From Photobacterium sp. TLY01 (GTDB lineage Bacteria > Pseudomonadota > Gammaproteobacteria > Enterobacterales > Vibrionaceae), in NCBI RefSeq assembly GCF_021432065.1, contig NZ_CP090364.1, forward strand, positions 2,494,601 to 2,558,600: 64,000 nt of DNA, read 5' to 3'. The position numbers and the translations under genes were made by a program. The notes beneath the pieces were generated by a model. The model saw nothing but the letters and a program-made list of their open reading frames with translations, did no database searches and had not been told where the DNA came from. Below are positions 51,110 to 59,271 of the stretch, piece by piece; the stretch's first letter is position 1, and every line of letters starts with the position of its first letter.

Positions 51110-51212
51110 CTTCTCGAATCCCACCCTAACCCTCCCCTTGCCAAGGGGAGGGAATCATTTGTGATTTCAGCGATCTCAGTTCAATCCCTCCCCCTTTTCA
51201 AGGGAAGAAATC
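51110..51212. repeat. Palindromic interspersed-type repeat pair downstream of rdgC
   Basis: CCCTCCCCTTG / CAAGGGGAGGG (51130-51140, 51142-51152) forms a strong hairpin. About 45 bp on, CCCTCCCCCTTTTCAAGGG is a shorter, degenerate copy. Such CCCTCCCC...GGGGAGGG units are a familiar dispersed repeat type in proteobacterial intergenic DNA; here they lie in the spacer between convergent rdgC and nfeD and may also stop transcription. Confidence 0.6.
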
Positions 51213-51227
51213 GTTGCAAGCACTCGT

Positions 51228-51710
51228 TTAATCATGATTGACAGGTTTGACCGTAAAGCGACCGACATCCACCGCGACAACTTCCACTTGCTGCCCTTTT
51301 TCCACCGGTCCGCCGTTGTAATCGCTGCTGAGTACCAGTTTCCAGCTGATACCGGAATACTTCACTGTTCCCGGCTGTTCGTGGCTGAGGGCGGCATCAA
51401 GCCGGTATGTCAGGCCGATAAAATCACTGCTGATATTTTGTTTCGGTTTTTCCGCTTTCTGAGAACGTTTCAGCGGTTTCCACAGCAGCAGCGTCAGGAC
51501 GCCCGCACCGATACCGCTGACCGCCACCAGGGCAGTCATGGTTTCGGGCACCACGCCCACCAGCGCCAGCGTTCCGGTCAGGATGGCTGAAACCCCAAGG
51601 GCCAGCAACACAATCGTCGACAACCCCAGCATCCAGACTTCGACGGCCAGCAGGATCAGGCCGATCACTATGGTCAGCTGGGCCGGGCTCAGTCCAAAGA
51701 AATCCGCCAT
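51228..51710 (-). CDS. NfeD-family membrane protein (YbbJ-like)
   Basis: Short NfeD protein, 160 residues. Three or so transmembrane helices at about 10-88 are followed by a small OB-fold domain (IGLTYRLDAALSHEQPGTVKYSGISWKLV). The family almost always pairs with an SPFH protein, here directly upstream with a 2-bp gap. Known members help organise membrane domains with their SPFH partner; the exact function is not known. Confidence 0.88.
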   Translation of the reverse strand: MADFFGLSPAQLTIVIGLILLAVEVWMLGLSTIVLLALGVSAILTGTLALVGVVPETMTALVAVSGIGAGVLTLLLWKPLKRSQKAEKPKQNISSDFIGLTYRLDAALSHEQPGTVKYSGISWKLVLSSDYNGGPVEKGQQVEVVAVDVGRFTVKPVNHD

Positions 51711-51712
51711 GA

Positions 51713-52714
51713 TTACTGTTCCTCTTGTGATCCGGCCGCTTTCGCCGGGTTGCCCTGCTGACGATTGAGCTGATGAATGATGGTCATGGCTTCTGCCACG
51801 ATGTTTGACGCTGAAGAAGAGGCATCAGGAAGCAGGACCACAGAAGATTCTTTGGCAATCGCTTCTCTGGCCTGAATGGCCTTGCCCGCCAGATCCAGTT
51901 GAATCGCCTTCTGACCTTCTTCCGTCGACGCCACCCGGCCGATAATCGCCAGTGCATCGGCTTCGGCTTTCGAGACCGCCAGAATCGCCTGTGCTTCACC
52001 TTCGGCTTTGAGCACCTGCTCGGATCGCTCCGCTTCTGCTGCCAGTACACGGGCCTGCTTCATCCCCTCGGCAATATTAATTTCGCTCTGGCGCTTACCT
52101 TCAGATTCCAGGATCACCGCCCGCTTTTCACGCTCGGCTTTCATCTGACGCTCCATGGCATCCAGCACCGAACGGGGCGGCTCAATATCTTTGATTTCGT
52201 ACCGCAGTACCTGAACACCCCATGGTAAGGCAGCATCGTTGATGGCAGACACAATCGCCGTATTGAGATTCTCACGCTCCTCGAACGTCTTATCCAGGTC
52301 CATTTTCCCCACTTCACTTCGCATCGTGGTCTGCGCCAGCTGGGTGACAGAAAAAATATAATTGTCAACGCCATAACTGGCTTTGTAAGGGTCGATCAGC
52401 TTGATATAAAGCACCCCGTCAACAATCAGCGAGATGTTATCTTTAGTAATAGCCGACTGGCTCGGCACATCGTACGCCTGCTCTTTCAGCGTCTGGGTGT
52501 AGGCCACCCGGTCAATCATCGGTACGATAAAATTCAGACCCGCTTCCATGGTCTTATGGTATTTACCGAACCGTTCAACCACCACAGCGGTATTTTGCGG
52601 CACAAACTTAATCGCAGAACGCAGTATGACAATCACCAGGATTGCCATCACCACCCAAATACTCAACACAGACGAAATCACAGACACTATATCCATTTTT
52701 GATACCCAACTCAT
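51713..52714 (-). CDS. qmcA: SPFH/stomatin-like membrane protein (QmcA family)
   Basis: Stomatin-type membrane-anchored protein, 333 residues. One N-terminal transmembrane segment at about 10-33, then the SPFH/PHB domain (KFVPQNTAVVVERFGKYHKT, LNFIVPMIDRVAY, EIKDIEPPRSVLDAMERQMKAEREKRA) and a long alanine/glutamate-rich helical region. The ATG at 52696 (MDIVSVISS) is an alternative start; neither has a strong ribosome-binding site. E. coli QmcA assists FtsH/HflKC-linked membrane quality control. Overlap with NfeD context supports the call. Confidence 0.9.
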   Translation of the reverse strand: MSWVSKMDIVSVISSVLSIWVVMAILVIVILRSAIKFVPQNTAVVVERFGKYHKTMEAGLNFIVPMIDRVAYTQTLKEQAYDVPSQSAITKDNISLIVDGVLYIKLIDPYKASYGVDNYIFSVTQLAQTTMRSEVGKMDLDKTFEERENLNTAIVSAINDAALPWGVQVLRYEIKDIEPPRSVLDAMERQMKAEREKRAVILESEGKRQSEINIAEGMKQARVLAAEAERSEQVLKAEGEAQAILAVSKAEADALAIIGRVASTEEGQKAIQLDLAGKAIQAREAIAKESSVVLLPDASSSASNIVAEAMTIIHQLNRQQGNPAKAAGSQEEQ

Positions 52715-52998
52715 TGCAATAAAAAGAAACCGTTCATCAGTAATCCCAAACGGCTGACTCTCCTAATACTCTTACAGCGAATCTGATTTTTATGGAACAA
52801 GACTCACATCAATTCTTAGCCGCTGTCATCTTTTGTGTTCTTTAATACCCTTAACAAGATTCAGGATATTTGCCAGCTCCCCGCCTTCGCAGTAAAATTC
52901 GCCCTCTGTTTTCCGCCTCCCATGAATTCACCCAGCCGGTGAGCAGGAGTGCGGCCTGATCTGACATCAGACTTTGACCCAAAAGGGAAACCCGAGTT

Positions 52999-54372
52999 AT
53001 GTTTAAACCTGAATTGTTATCGCCTGCCGGCAGCCTGAAAAACATGCGCTATGCCTTCGCCTACGGTGCCGATGCCGTGTATGCAGGCCAGCCGCGTTAC
53101 AGCCTGCGTGTGCGCAACAATGAGTTCAACCACGACAACCTGAAAATCGGTATCGACGAAGCCCATGCCCAGGGCAAAAAGTTCTACGTGGTGTGCAACA
53201 TTCAGCCGCATAACTCCAAGCTGAAAACCTTTATCCGCGATCTGACCCCGATTATCGACATGGGCCCGGACGCCTTAATCATGTCCGATCCTGGCCTGAT
53301 TATGATGGTCCGGGAAAGCTTCCCGGACATGCCGATTCACCTGTCAGTGCAAGCCAATGCGGTGAACTGGGCGACGGTAAAGTTCTGGTCAACACAAGGG
53401 ATTGAGCGGGTGATCCTTTCCCGCGAACTGTCGCTGGAAGAGATCGAAGAAATCCGTCAACAATGCCCGGACACCGAGCTGGAGATCTTTGTTCACGGCG
53501 CACTTTGCATGGCCTACTCAGGTCGCTGCCTGCTGTCGGGTTATATGAACAAGCGCGATCCCAATCAGGGCACCTGTACCAATGCCTGCCGCTGGGAATA
53601 CAAGACCGAAGCTGCCAAAGAAGACGATGCCGGCCAGATTGTCGAAGTGCAGCCCGCCGCTTCTGCCGTCCAGATGCAGGAGGTCGCGCCCACGCTGGGT
53701 GAAGGCAAACCGACTGATCAGGTTGTCTTGCTGAGCGAAAGCCATAAGCCGGATGAAAAAATGGCGGCGTTTGAAGATGAGCACGGCACCTATATCATGA
53801 ACTCCAAAGATCTTCGCGCGGTTCAGCATGTGGAGCGCCTGAGCAAAATGGGCGTTCATTCGCTGAAAATTGAAGGCCGCACCAAGTCTTTCTACTACTG
53901 TGCCCGCACGGCGCAGGTATACCGGAAGGCGATTGATGATGCCGCGGCCGGCAAACCATTTGATGAAAGCCTGATGTCGACACTGGAAAGTCTGGCGCAC
54001 CGTGGTTACACAGAAGGCTTCCTGCGCCGCCACACTCATGATGCTTACCAGAATTACGACTATGGTTACTCGATTTCGGATAACCAGCAGTTTGTGGGGG
54101 AGTTCACCGGCAAGCGCCGTGGTGCACTGGCTGAAGTGGAAGTCAGAAACAAATTTCTGGTCGGTGACAGCCTGGAAGTGATGACACCGAACGGCAACGT
54201 GACCTTTACGCTGGAGCACATGGAAAACCGGAAATCCGAAACCATTGCAGATGCCAAAGGCAGCGGACATTTCGTGTTCATTCCTGTGCCGGAAGATCTG
54301 GCGCTGCCGTTCGCGTTACTGATGCGCAACCTGGAAGCCGGCGCAAACACCCGTAATCCAAACGCGGCCTGA
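52999..54372 (+). CDS. trhP: TrhP (YegQ), peptidase U32-family tRNA hydroxylation protein
   Basis: TrhP is needed for prephenate-dependent 5-hydroxyuridine formation at tRNA U34. It has 457 residues. Conserved parts are ELLSPAGSLKNMRYAFAYGADAVYAG, HLSVQANAVNWATVKFW and the U32 signature with four cysteines C170, C177, C193 and C197 (probable Fe-S ligands in the family). LKIEGRTKSFYYCARTAQVYR is also typical. A stand-alone gene. The ferredoxin YfhL, which works with TrhP in E. coli, is encoded downstream, which strengthens the assignment. Confidence 0.94.
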   Translation: MFKPELLSPAGSLKNMRYAFAYGADAVYAGQPRYSLRVRNNEFNHDNLKIGIDEAHAQGKKFYVVCNIQPHNSKLKTFIRDLTPIIDMGPDALIMSDPGLIMMVRESFPDMPIHLSVQANAVNWATVKFWSTQGIERVILSRELSLEEIEEIRQQCPDTELEIFVHGALCMAYSGRCLLSGYMNKRDPNQGTCTNACRWEYKTEAAKEDDAGQIVEVQPAASAVQMQEVAPTLGEGKPTDQVVLLSESHKPDEKMAAFEDEHGTYIMNSKDLRAVQHVERLSKMGVHSLKIEGRTKSFYYCARTAQVYRKAIDDAAAGKPFDESLMSTLESLAHRGYTEGFLRRHTHDAYQNYDYGYSISDNQQFVGEFTGKRRGALAEVEVRNKFLVGDSLEVMTPNGNVTFTLEHMENRKSETIADAKGSGHFVFIPVPEDLALPFALLMRNLEAGANTRNPNAA

Positions 54373-54423
54373 CCGGTTTCTGTTCGCTACCGTACTGCTG
54401 ATCCTCTGCAATACGGTAGCGGA

Positions 54424-54597
54424 CTAACTTCTCACCGACACATTAGGAATATCTGAGCATTTAATCGGGATCGTATACCGCACACCCTGCTGCACCATTT
54501 CCTGCTGGCACACAGGCTCAGTCGTGACTTCCGTCCATCCCCAGCCCAGTAAGATAGACACAACGATCAAGGCTATGGGGTCTAATCACACCTTCAT
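54424..54597 (-). pseudogene. Small membrane-protein ORF interrupted by TGA at codon 4
   Basis: On the minus strand an ATG at 54597, with GGGGGAG six bases upstream, reads MKV, then an in-frame TGA (54586-54588), then an open frame of 53 codons ending TAG at 54424. The downstream part has a hydrophobic segment (LDPIALIVVSILLGWGW) and a polar tail TEVTTEPVCQQEMVQQGVRY with cysteines 17 residues apart, ending SDIPNVSVRS. This looks like a genuine 55-60 residue membrane protein. Either the gene is newly inactivated, the base is a sequencing error, or translation starts downstream at the TTG or GTG codons. I do not know a family for it. It is too short to be found by a length-filtered search. Confidence 0.45.
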
Positions 54598-54812
54598 TTA
54601 CCACTCCCCCGCATCATTCAACAGCCACTGATGACAATGACTATTGATAGAATGCACTCAATTTCAACAATAATGCCGGATGCCGCTTTGTCAGCCATGG
54701 CACAAAAACCGACATTGCCAGAACACTATTGATTTGCGGCTGGGGAATAAACAACGTTAAATCACTAAATTAGCCCGTTCTTGGCGATAACAGACCCGTT
54801 TCCCCCAAGTTA

Positions 54813-54841
54813 TTGGGCGTTCCCGACTTCTGTGCTACACT
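54813..54841 (+). promoter_or_regulatory. Sigma-70 promoter of yfhL
   Basis: TTGGGC (54813-54818) and TACACT (54836-54841) are 17 bp apart, about 117 bp upstream of the yfhL ATG. Both hexamers are 4-5/6 matches to consensus. Confidence 0.5.
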
Positions 54842-54957
54842 TTTCGCCGTTTTCATTCCTTTCATATTTTGGGGACATATCACAAAGCGCAGTGAACCAG
54901 CAAAGGATCGCACACCCGCTTGCACTTGTGACAAAAACCTCCTCGGATGTAAAAATT

Positions 54958-55212
54958 ATGGCTTTACTCATAACAGACAAATGCATCAACTGTGACATGT
55001 GCGATCCCGAATGTCCGAACGATGCCATCAGTATGGGGGCAGAGATCTATGAGATTGATCCTGACCGCTGCACGGAATGCAAAGGCCATTACGACAAACC
55101 AACCTGCCAGTCCGTCTGTCCGATCAACAACTGCATTATCCTCGATCCCGCACATATCGAGACCGAGGATCAATTACTTGAGAAGTTTGTGGTCTTGCAG
55201 GGCATGGCGTAA
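54958..55212 (+). CDS. yfhL: YfhL-type ferredoxin with two [4Fe-4S] clusters
   Basis: Small electron carrier of 84 residues from the ATG at 54958 (MALLITDKCINCDMC); the frame is open upstream but lacks similarity. Cluster ligands are C9, C12, C15 and C19, and C38, C41, C50 and C54 (with an eight-residue insert between the second and third, the Allochromatium type). C59 is additional. YfhL has been linked to tRNA ho5U34 synthesis with TrhP. Converges with mepA, five bases apart. Confidence 0.93.
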   Translation: MALLITDKCINCDMCDPECPNDAISMGAEIYEIDPDRCTECKGHYDKPTCQSVCPINNCIILDPAHIETEDQLLEKFVVLQGMA

Positions 55213-55217
55213 GCCCG

Positions 55218-56201
55218 CTACTGAGCCTGTCCTTTGAGTTGTCGCTGATCCTTCGCGTACTTGTCCCTGTCGGCATCCTGAGCAGGCGCCTTGAGCATCG
55301 CCATGCAACCAGCAGGCGGCAGCGGTTTCAGCACCGGGCGTTTTTTCACCGGTTTGGCACTGGCCGTTTTCTTTTCAGAAGCGGGTTTGGGTTGCCAGGA
55401 AATCAGTTCCGCCCCGCAACCATCGCCCGGGGGCGGCGGTAACTGTTCTTTACATTGCAGACTTCCCTGCGGACAATGCAGCCGGACATGAAAATGATAG
55501 TAATGCCCCCACCAGGGTCTGACCTTGCGCAGCCAGCTGCGATCGGTCCATTGCGCGTCACACAGCTTGGCTTTAATGACAGGATGAACAAAGATGCGCG
55601 CCACTTTATCATCTGAGGCCGCCAGTTGAATCAGATTGGCCTGTCGGTCCGACCAATTCTCTTTCATCATGCGGTATGCCTTGAGATCCACCATAGGCAA
55701 CGGCTGCAGCTCAGGCAGCGCCTGCTGAGAAGCCGGCTGATCTAAAGTCGTCAGCCAGATATCCGCATCCAGCCCGGTCTGATGGCTGGCATGCCCCGAA
55801 CGAAACCGGCCGCCGCGCGGCATGGCGATATCGCTGATCAGCAAATGACCCAACTGCAATTTTTTCGCTTTCGCTGACAGCTGCTCCAAAAAGCTAATCA
55901 TGCTCTCATGGCCGTAAAAGCGCCCGCGCTCGGATCGGACCCGCTGGTAGCCTTCTCCCTGCTCAGGCAACACTTGCGCACCGGCCAGACAGCCATTGCT
56001 GTAACTGCCAATCGACTGCGGACTGCCTGCAGTCGGGGCACGAAACTGCTCCCAGGGCGTCGCAGCAGCCTCAGTGCTCAGGCCGCCGACCACACAAAGC
56101 AGAGTAACAAGCAAAGCACATCGCTTGCCACCTTCCGAAAAACTGTGCCTTACAACACCCAAAAATTGCGAAAGGGCAAATTGACTATTTACGCTAAACA
56201 C
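55218..56201 (-). CDS. mepA: MepA, penicillin-insensitive murein endopeptidase (LAS family)
   Basis: Periplasmic zinc endopeptidase that cuts D-Ala-mDAP cross-links in peptidoglycan. It has up to 327 residues from a GTG at 56201, which has AAGGTGG upstream; other in-frame GTG/TTG starts are possible. A signal peptide with CALLVTLLCVVGG precedes TPWEQFRAPT. Zinc and catalytic motifs are MPRGGRFRSGHASHQTGLDADIW and WWGHYYHFHVRLHCP. Compared with E. coli MepA (274) it has a longer lysine/proline-rich C-terminus (EKKTASAKPVKKRPVLKPLP). Confidence 0.9.
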   Translation of the reverse strand: MFSVNSQFALSQFLGVVRHSFSEGGKRCALLVTLLCVVGGLSTEAAATPWEQFRAPTAGSPQSIGSYSNGCLAGAQVLPEQGEGYQRVRSERGRFYGHESMISFLEQLSAKAKKLQLGHLLISDIAMPRGGRFRSGHASHQTGLDADIWLTTLDQPASQQALPELQPLPMVDLKAYRMMKENWSDRQANLIQLAASDDKVARIFVHPVIKAKLCDAQWTDRSWLRKVRPWWGHYYHFHVRLHCPQGSLQCKEQLPPPPGDGCGAELISWQPKPASEKKTASAKPVKKRPVLKPLPPAGCMAMLKAPAQDADRDKYAKDQRQLKGQAQ

Positions 56202-56582
56202 CAGGTGCCACCTTGTAATAATTTGCGATCATAGTCACATAAGCATACACCATAGGGCTGACTTTATTTGCTGTTCAAGATTGAGACTGGTGTGTGCTGT
56301 GCTCCCTGCCGTGCCAGACGCACTAAAGTGCCCTGTACAGCTTTTCTTTCATCTAACAGCGTTGTCTTGTACAGCAATTCATGCAAAAGGATCATGGCAA
56401 GTCAAACGATCGTAAGGTATTGATATTTAATTAGTGATCAGCTTGTACAGCTTTTTGACCATTGGAACCCAAAAGCTCATCCCTGCGTATTTTCCCTTTG
56501 CTGTAACCTGAATCGCGTACCGGCAAATTCTGCCCGTTCGCACTGACAGGGCTGACTCACAGCAGCAAATTACCGCTGAGAT
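56202..56582. other. Spacer between pilV and mepA
   Basis: About 380 bp without a gene. It presumably carries the mepA promoter. TGTACAGC occurs three times (56334-56341, 56368-56375, 56444-56451), twice followed by a T-run. No strong terminator follows pilV. Confidence 0.5.
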
Positions 56583-56981
56583 TTAATGCAGAGCAACCGG
56601 CATTCTGGTCTCCAGAGTCACCTGATGCTTGTGGTGCCAGCGATCTTGCCAGCTTGCCTGGACTGTCACCGTTGAGATACCACCGGGCTGTGTGTCATGC
56701 TCAGCCAGAGTCTCCAGACTCATCGTGACACGATGAAAAGTATGCTGTTCGGCGTGCGAATATGGTCCCGGTTGTGGCGCTGCGCGTAAGGTTTCTAGTT
56801 GTGATTCAGCCAGGTTAACCGCAGATAGCATGATCAGGGCATTATCTGCCTGGATATTGAGATAACCATGCAGCTTCATCAAACCTGCCAGACCGACACT
56901 GACCAGCATGAGCGACACCAGCACCTCCATCAGGCTAAACCCGGACTGCTTTTTCAGTACCGGCTTGATTGAATCAGACAT
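56583..56981 (-). CDS. pilV: PilV-type minor pilin
   Basis: Prepilin-like protein, 132 residues from the ATG at 56981 (an upstream GTG is also in frame). The leader ends KKQSG before FSLMEV: cleavage after G14, with glutamate at +5, as required by PilD. A hydrophobic helix of about 20 residues follows. The GTG/ATG region overlaps the end of pilX by eight bases. Last gene of the fimT-pilW-pilX-pilV run; function (pilus priming) is inferred from family and order. Confidence 0.82.
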   Translation of the reverse strand: MSDSIKPVLKKQSGFSLMEVLVSLMLVSVGLAGLMKLHGYLNIQADNALIMLSAVNLAESQLETLRAAPQPGPYSHAEQHTFHRVTMSLETLAEHDTQPGGISTVTVQASWQDRWHHKHQVTLETRMPVALH

Positions 56982-57519
56982 CACGCCAGGATCCCCGCAA
57001 CCAGCGGACCTGATAAGCCAGCCGCTCTTCTGCCTGTATCAAGCTGCCCAGAGCCACGCACGCTTGCGCTTCCCCGCCTGATAGCGCCTCAACCTTTGCG
57101 CTGCACACCCTCACCACAGCTATTTGCTGAAGCCTGACTCTGGCCGTGCCGGCCACCCTGGCTTCGGCGATCACCTGATAGCCTCCGTTTCCCAAAGGCG
57201 CGATCCGCACCGCCATATGTCCGTCGCCTTGTGTTGACTGGCAAACCGCTGACCCGCCATCAGAAAACACCCCAGGCTCTGTACTCACCGGCTGGCGCTG
57301 GTAATGCTCAGTCAGCAGGCCAAGTCCGCAAGCCAGTCCGCCTTCAGCCAGCCAGAATGCCTGACGCGAAAATACCGTATTCTGCGCGCGTTTGATTTGA
57401 TAAAAGCTGGTACTGTAACTGGTCAGCACAAAGACCATGGCCACAGACAGCATCAGACTGGTCACCAGCAAGGTGCTCATACCCTGCTGAGCCCTGACAT
57501 CGCCACACTGATAGTTCAT
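56974..57519 (-). CDS. pilX: PilX-type minor pilin
   Basis: Prepilin-like protein, 181 residues from the ATG at 57519. The leader is MNYQCGDVRAQQG before MSTLLVTSLML; there is no +5 glutamate, as is common in PilX proteins, which join the pilus tip. The rest carries pairs of cysteines (GGLACGLGLL, SAVCQST, VRVCSAK). The start overlaps the pilW stop (TGATG), indicating translational coupling. Confidence 0.75.
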   Translation of the reverse strand: MNYQCGDVRAQQGMSTLLVTSLMLSVAMVFVLTSYSTSFYQIKRAQNTVFSRQAFWLAEGGLACGLGLLTEHYQRQPVSTEPGVFSDGGSAVCQSTQGDGHMAVRIAPLGNGGYQVIAEARVAGTARVRLQQIAVVRVCSAKVEALSGGEAQACVALGSLIQAEERLAYQVRWLRGSWRDV

Positions 57520-58109
57520 CACGGATTCCTGACCGTCAGCACCATAGCTTCATCCAGCCGGACAGACCCGTCCAGAGAGGTGACAGTGAGGCGAACAGAC
57601 AAGCGCTGGCCCGGAACGTCTCCAGCCTGAAAGCTGTCAGCGTGCACCTGCCAGTCGGTCACTGTCATCCAGCGCGAATCCAGCAGCGCCTGTCCGCCCT
57701 GACAGGCCAGTGCCGGCACCGGAAAAGAATCGTGCGACGAGCGCACTCTGAATTCACCGTCCTGCGGATAGTACGCCTTCACCACAGCGCGGCCAGCCAG
57801 CTCGTAAGTCAGTACCAGACAGTCTCCGGCCGTCACCTGGACCGTGTGCGTCGCCCCCGGCAGCAAAAGCGGCGTCCCCGGCTCTGTTGTCTGAAAACCA
57901 GCCCGGCGAAGATCCCCCGACAACATGCGCCACGCATCCTGCACATCCTGAGCCAGCATCAGCTGCAGTGAACGGCTCAGTGCCGCCTGTTTTCCGGCCA
58001 TCAGCAAATGCACCAGCAAAGACAGCACCATCAGGCTCAATCCGGTCGCGACCGTCAGTTCTGTCAGGCTGAACCCGCCCTGCTTGCTGAGGTTTTTAGC
58101 ACAGTGCAT
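57519..58109 (-). CDS. PilW-type minor pilin
   Basis: Prepilin-like protein, 196 residues. The leader ends SKQGG before FSLTEL: cleavage after G12, glutamate at +5, then a hydrophobic helix (TVATGLSLMVLSLLVHLLMAG). The rest fits the PilW minor pilin family (DVQDAWRMLSGDLRRAGFQ). To avoid confusion with the PilW/PilF lipoprotein at 1833-2603 I leave the symbol blank. It overlaps the fimT end by 14 bp. Confidence 0.8.
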   Translation of the reverse strand: MHCAKNLSKQGGFSLTELTVATGLSLMVLSLLVHLLMAGKQAALSRSLQLMLAQDVQDAWRMLSGDLRRAGFQTTEPGTPLLLPGATHTVQVTAGDCLVLTYELAGRAVVKAYYPQDGEFRVRSSHDSFPVPALACQGGQALLDSRWMTVTDWQVHADSFQAGDVPGQRLSVRLTVTSLDGSVRLDEAMVLTVRNP

Positions 58110-58680
58110 AACCGGACTCCCCGTTCAAACTGCAGACATAGATTCTGCCGGTGACATTACTGAAAGTGATCCTGACCTGCGACTTACCATCCCGGCCGAC
58201 AAAAAAGCTGCCTGCGGCGTGGGGGCGCCCCGTCAGGCTGTCCACGGTCAGCACATCACTGGCAAAGCTCCGCGACAGTGTCAGGCTCGGAAAATCAGCG
58301 GCGGACAGCGGCTTGAGCACAGGCTCACCACCGGCCAGCCTAGTGACAATTGTCCAGTCGTCAGTCCCGGACTGCGACGTCACGAAATGGTGCAAAGTAG
58401 TCTGGTGCGGATCGGTATGGTGTGGAATGGTCTCTAAACCAATCGACACGTCTTCGCCACGCATCACAGCTTCCGATTTGGCCAGAACCAGCAACCATTC
58501 CAGCTCACTGACCAGACGGTGCAAACGCTGAGTGGCGAAGACACCGGAAAATGAAGGCGCGGCCAGGGTGGCGATCAGCATGATGACAGACAAGACCACT
58601 ATCGCTTCAATCAGCGTCATCCCCCTGACACTCGCAACACCATGTAACCGTGCTTGCCTGAGTGGCACGTTTTTTCTCAC
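58096..58680 (-). CDS. fimT: FimT/GspH-type minor pilin
   Basis: Prepilin-like protein, 194 residues if translation starts at the GTG at 58680 (GGGAG three bases upstream, rather close). The leader then ends ASVRG before MTLIEAIVVLS, with glutamate at +5 after cleavage at G20. The frame stays open to 58875, and longer starts such as the ATG at 58785 are possible but would give a 75-residue leader. The C-terminal half has FFVGRDGKSQVRITFSNVTGRIYVC, matching the GspH/FimT domain. It is the first minor pilin of the operon; pilE is divergent. Confidence 0.78.
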   Translation of the reverse strand: MRKNVPLRQARLHGVASVRGMTLIEAIVVLSVIMLIATLAAPSFSGVFATQRLHRLVSELEWLLVLAKSEAVMRGEDVSIGLETIPHHTDPHQTTLHHFVTSQSGTDDWTIVTRLAGGEPVLKPLSAADFPSLTLSRSFASDVLTVDSLTGRPHAAGSFFVGRDGKSQVRITFSNVTGRIYVCSLNGESGYALC

Positions 58681-58804
58681 TAACTCCCAACTTCGCACCT
58701 GAGCTGCTCCCGAACCTTTTTCACCGCGCCATAGGATGGCAAAACAACGGCAAGACGCAGCTGCAAAACACTGACTTAGTGACATGAACCGAAAGGAAAG
58801 AAAG

Positions 58805-59185
58805 ATGAGGAAATCAAAATGCCAGCAGGGCGTGACCCTGATCGAACTGCTGATTGTCGTAAGCCTAGCTGGCATACTGGCGATGGTTGCCCTGCCGGCC
58901 TATCAGGCGCATCAGCAAAAAGCCTATCTGCGTCAGGCCCAGGCCGATCTCATCATGCTGCAGTTGGCTATTGAACAGAAACGCTCTCAGGGTCAGGCGT
59001 ATCCGGCGCAGTTATCCGCCGCACTTTGTCCTGCCTGCCGCTTCGACAATCCCTTTTATAGCTACCGGATTGCACTGGAGAATGGTACATACAACTTGTG
59101 GGCCGAAAGCAAAGATGGCGCGCAGGAATGCGACGCTATTGCGCTGTTGCACAATGGGTCGACTGTTCCGTCTGAGTGCTGGTAA
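58805..59185 (+). CDS. pilE: PilE-type type IV pilin
   Basis: Prepilin, 126 residues from the ATG at 58805 (AGGAAAG upstream; an ATG at 58784 lacks a site). The leader MRKSKCQQG ends at G9 before VTLIELLIVV, with glutamate at +5. The short, C-terminally disulfide-bonded body (LCPACRFDNPFYSY ... AQECDAIALL ... SECW) is like PilE minor pilins. It is divergent from fimT and convergent with dnaJ, sharing a terminator. Confidence 0.82.
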   Translation: MRKSKCQQGVTLIELLIVVSLAGILAMVALPAYQAHQQKAYLRQAQADLIMLQLAIEQKRSQGQAYPAQLSAALCPACRFDNPFYSYRIALENGTYNLWAESKDGAQECDAIALLHNGSTVPSECW

Positions 59186-59220
59186 AGCATCAGGCACCAA
59201 CTGACAGTTGCAGAAACGAC

Positions 59221-59245
59221 AAAGGCCAGCATCACGCTGGCCTTT
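59221..59245. terminator. Shared terminator of pilE and dnaJ
   Basis: Perfect 10-bp stem AAAGGCCAGC / GCTGGCCTTT with a 5-nt loop. Each strand has a short T-run (CCTTT) built into the stem base. Confidence 0.75.
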
Positions 59246-59271
59246 GAGATAAATAACGGGTAACTCAGTGG

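Larger units (their letters stand above)
54373..54957. other. Spacer between trhP and yfhL
   Basis: About 585 bp. It holds a 10-bp inverted repeat CGCTACCGTA / TACGGTAGCG (54385-54394, 54412-54421; 17-nt loop, no T-run) after trhP, a minus-strand small ORF with a premature stop (54424-54597), and the yfhL promoter at 54813-54841. Nothing else is recognised at 54600-54800. Confidence 0.6.

Noticed and set aside
54385..54421. Terminator for trhP
   Set aside because: The 10-bp inverted repeat has a 17-nt loop and no T-run after it, so I list it only as an inverted repeat.
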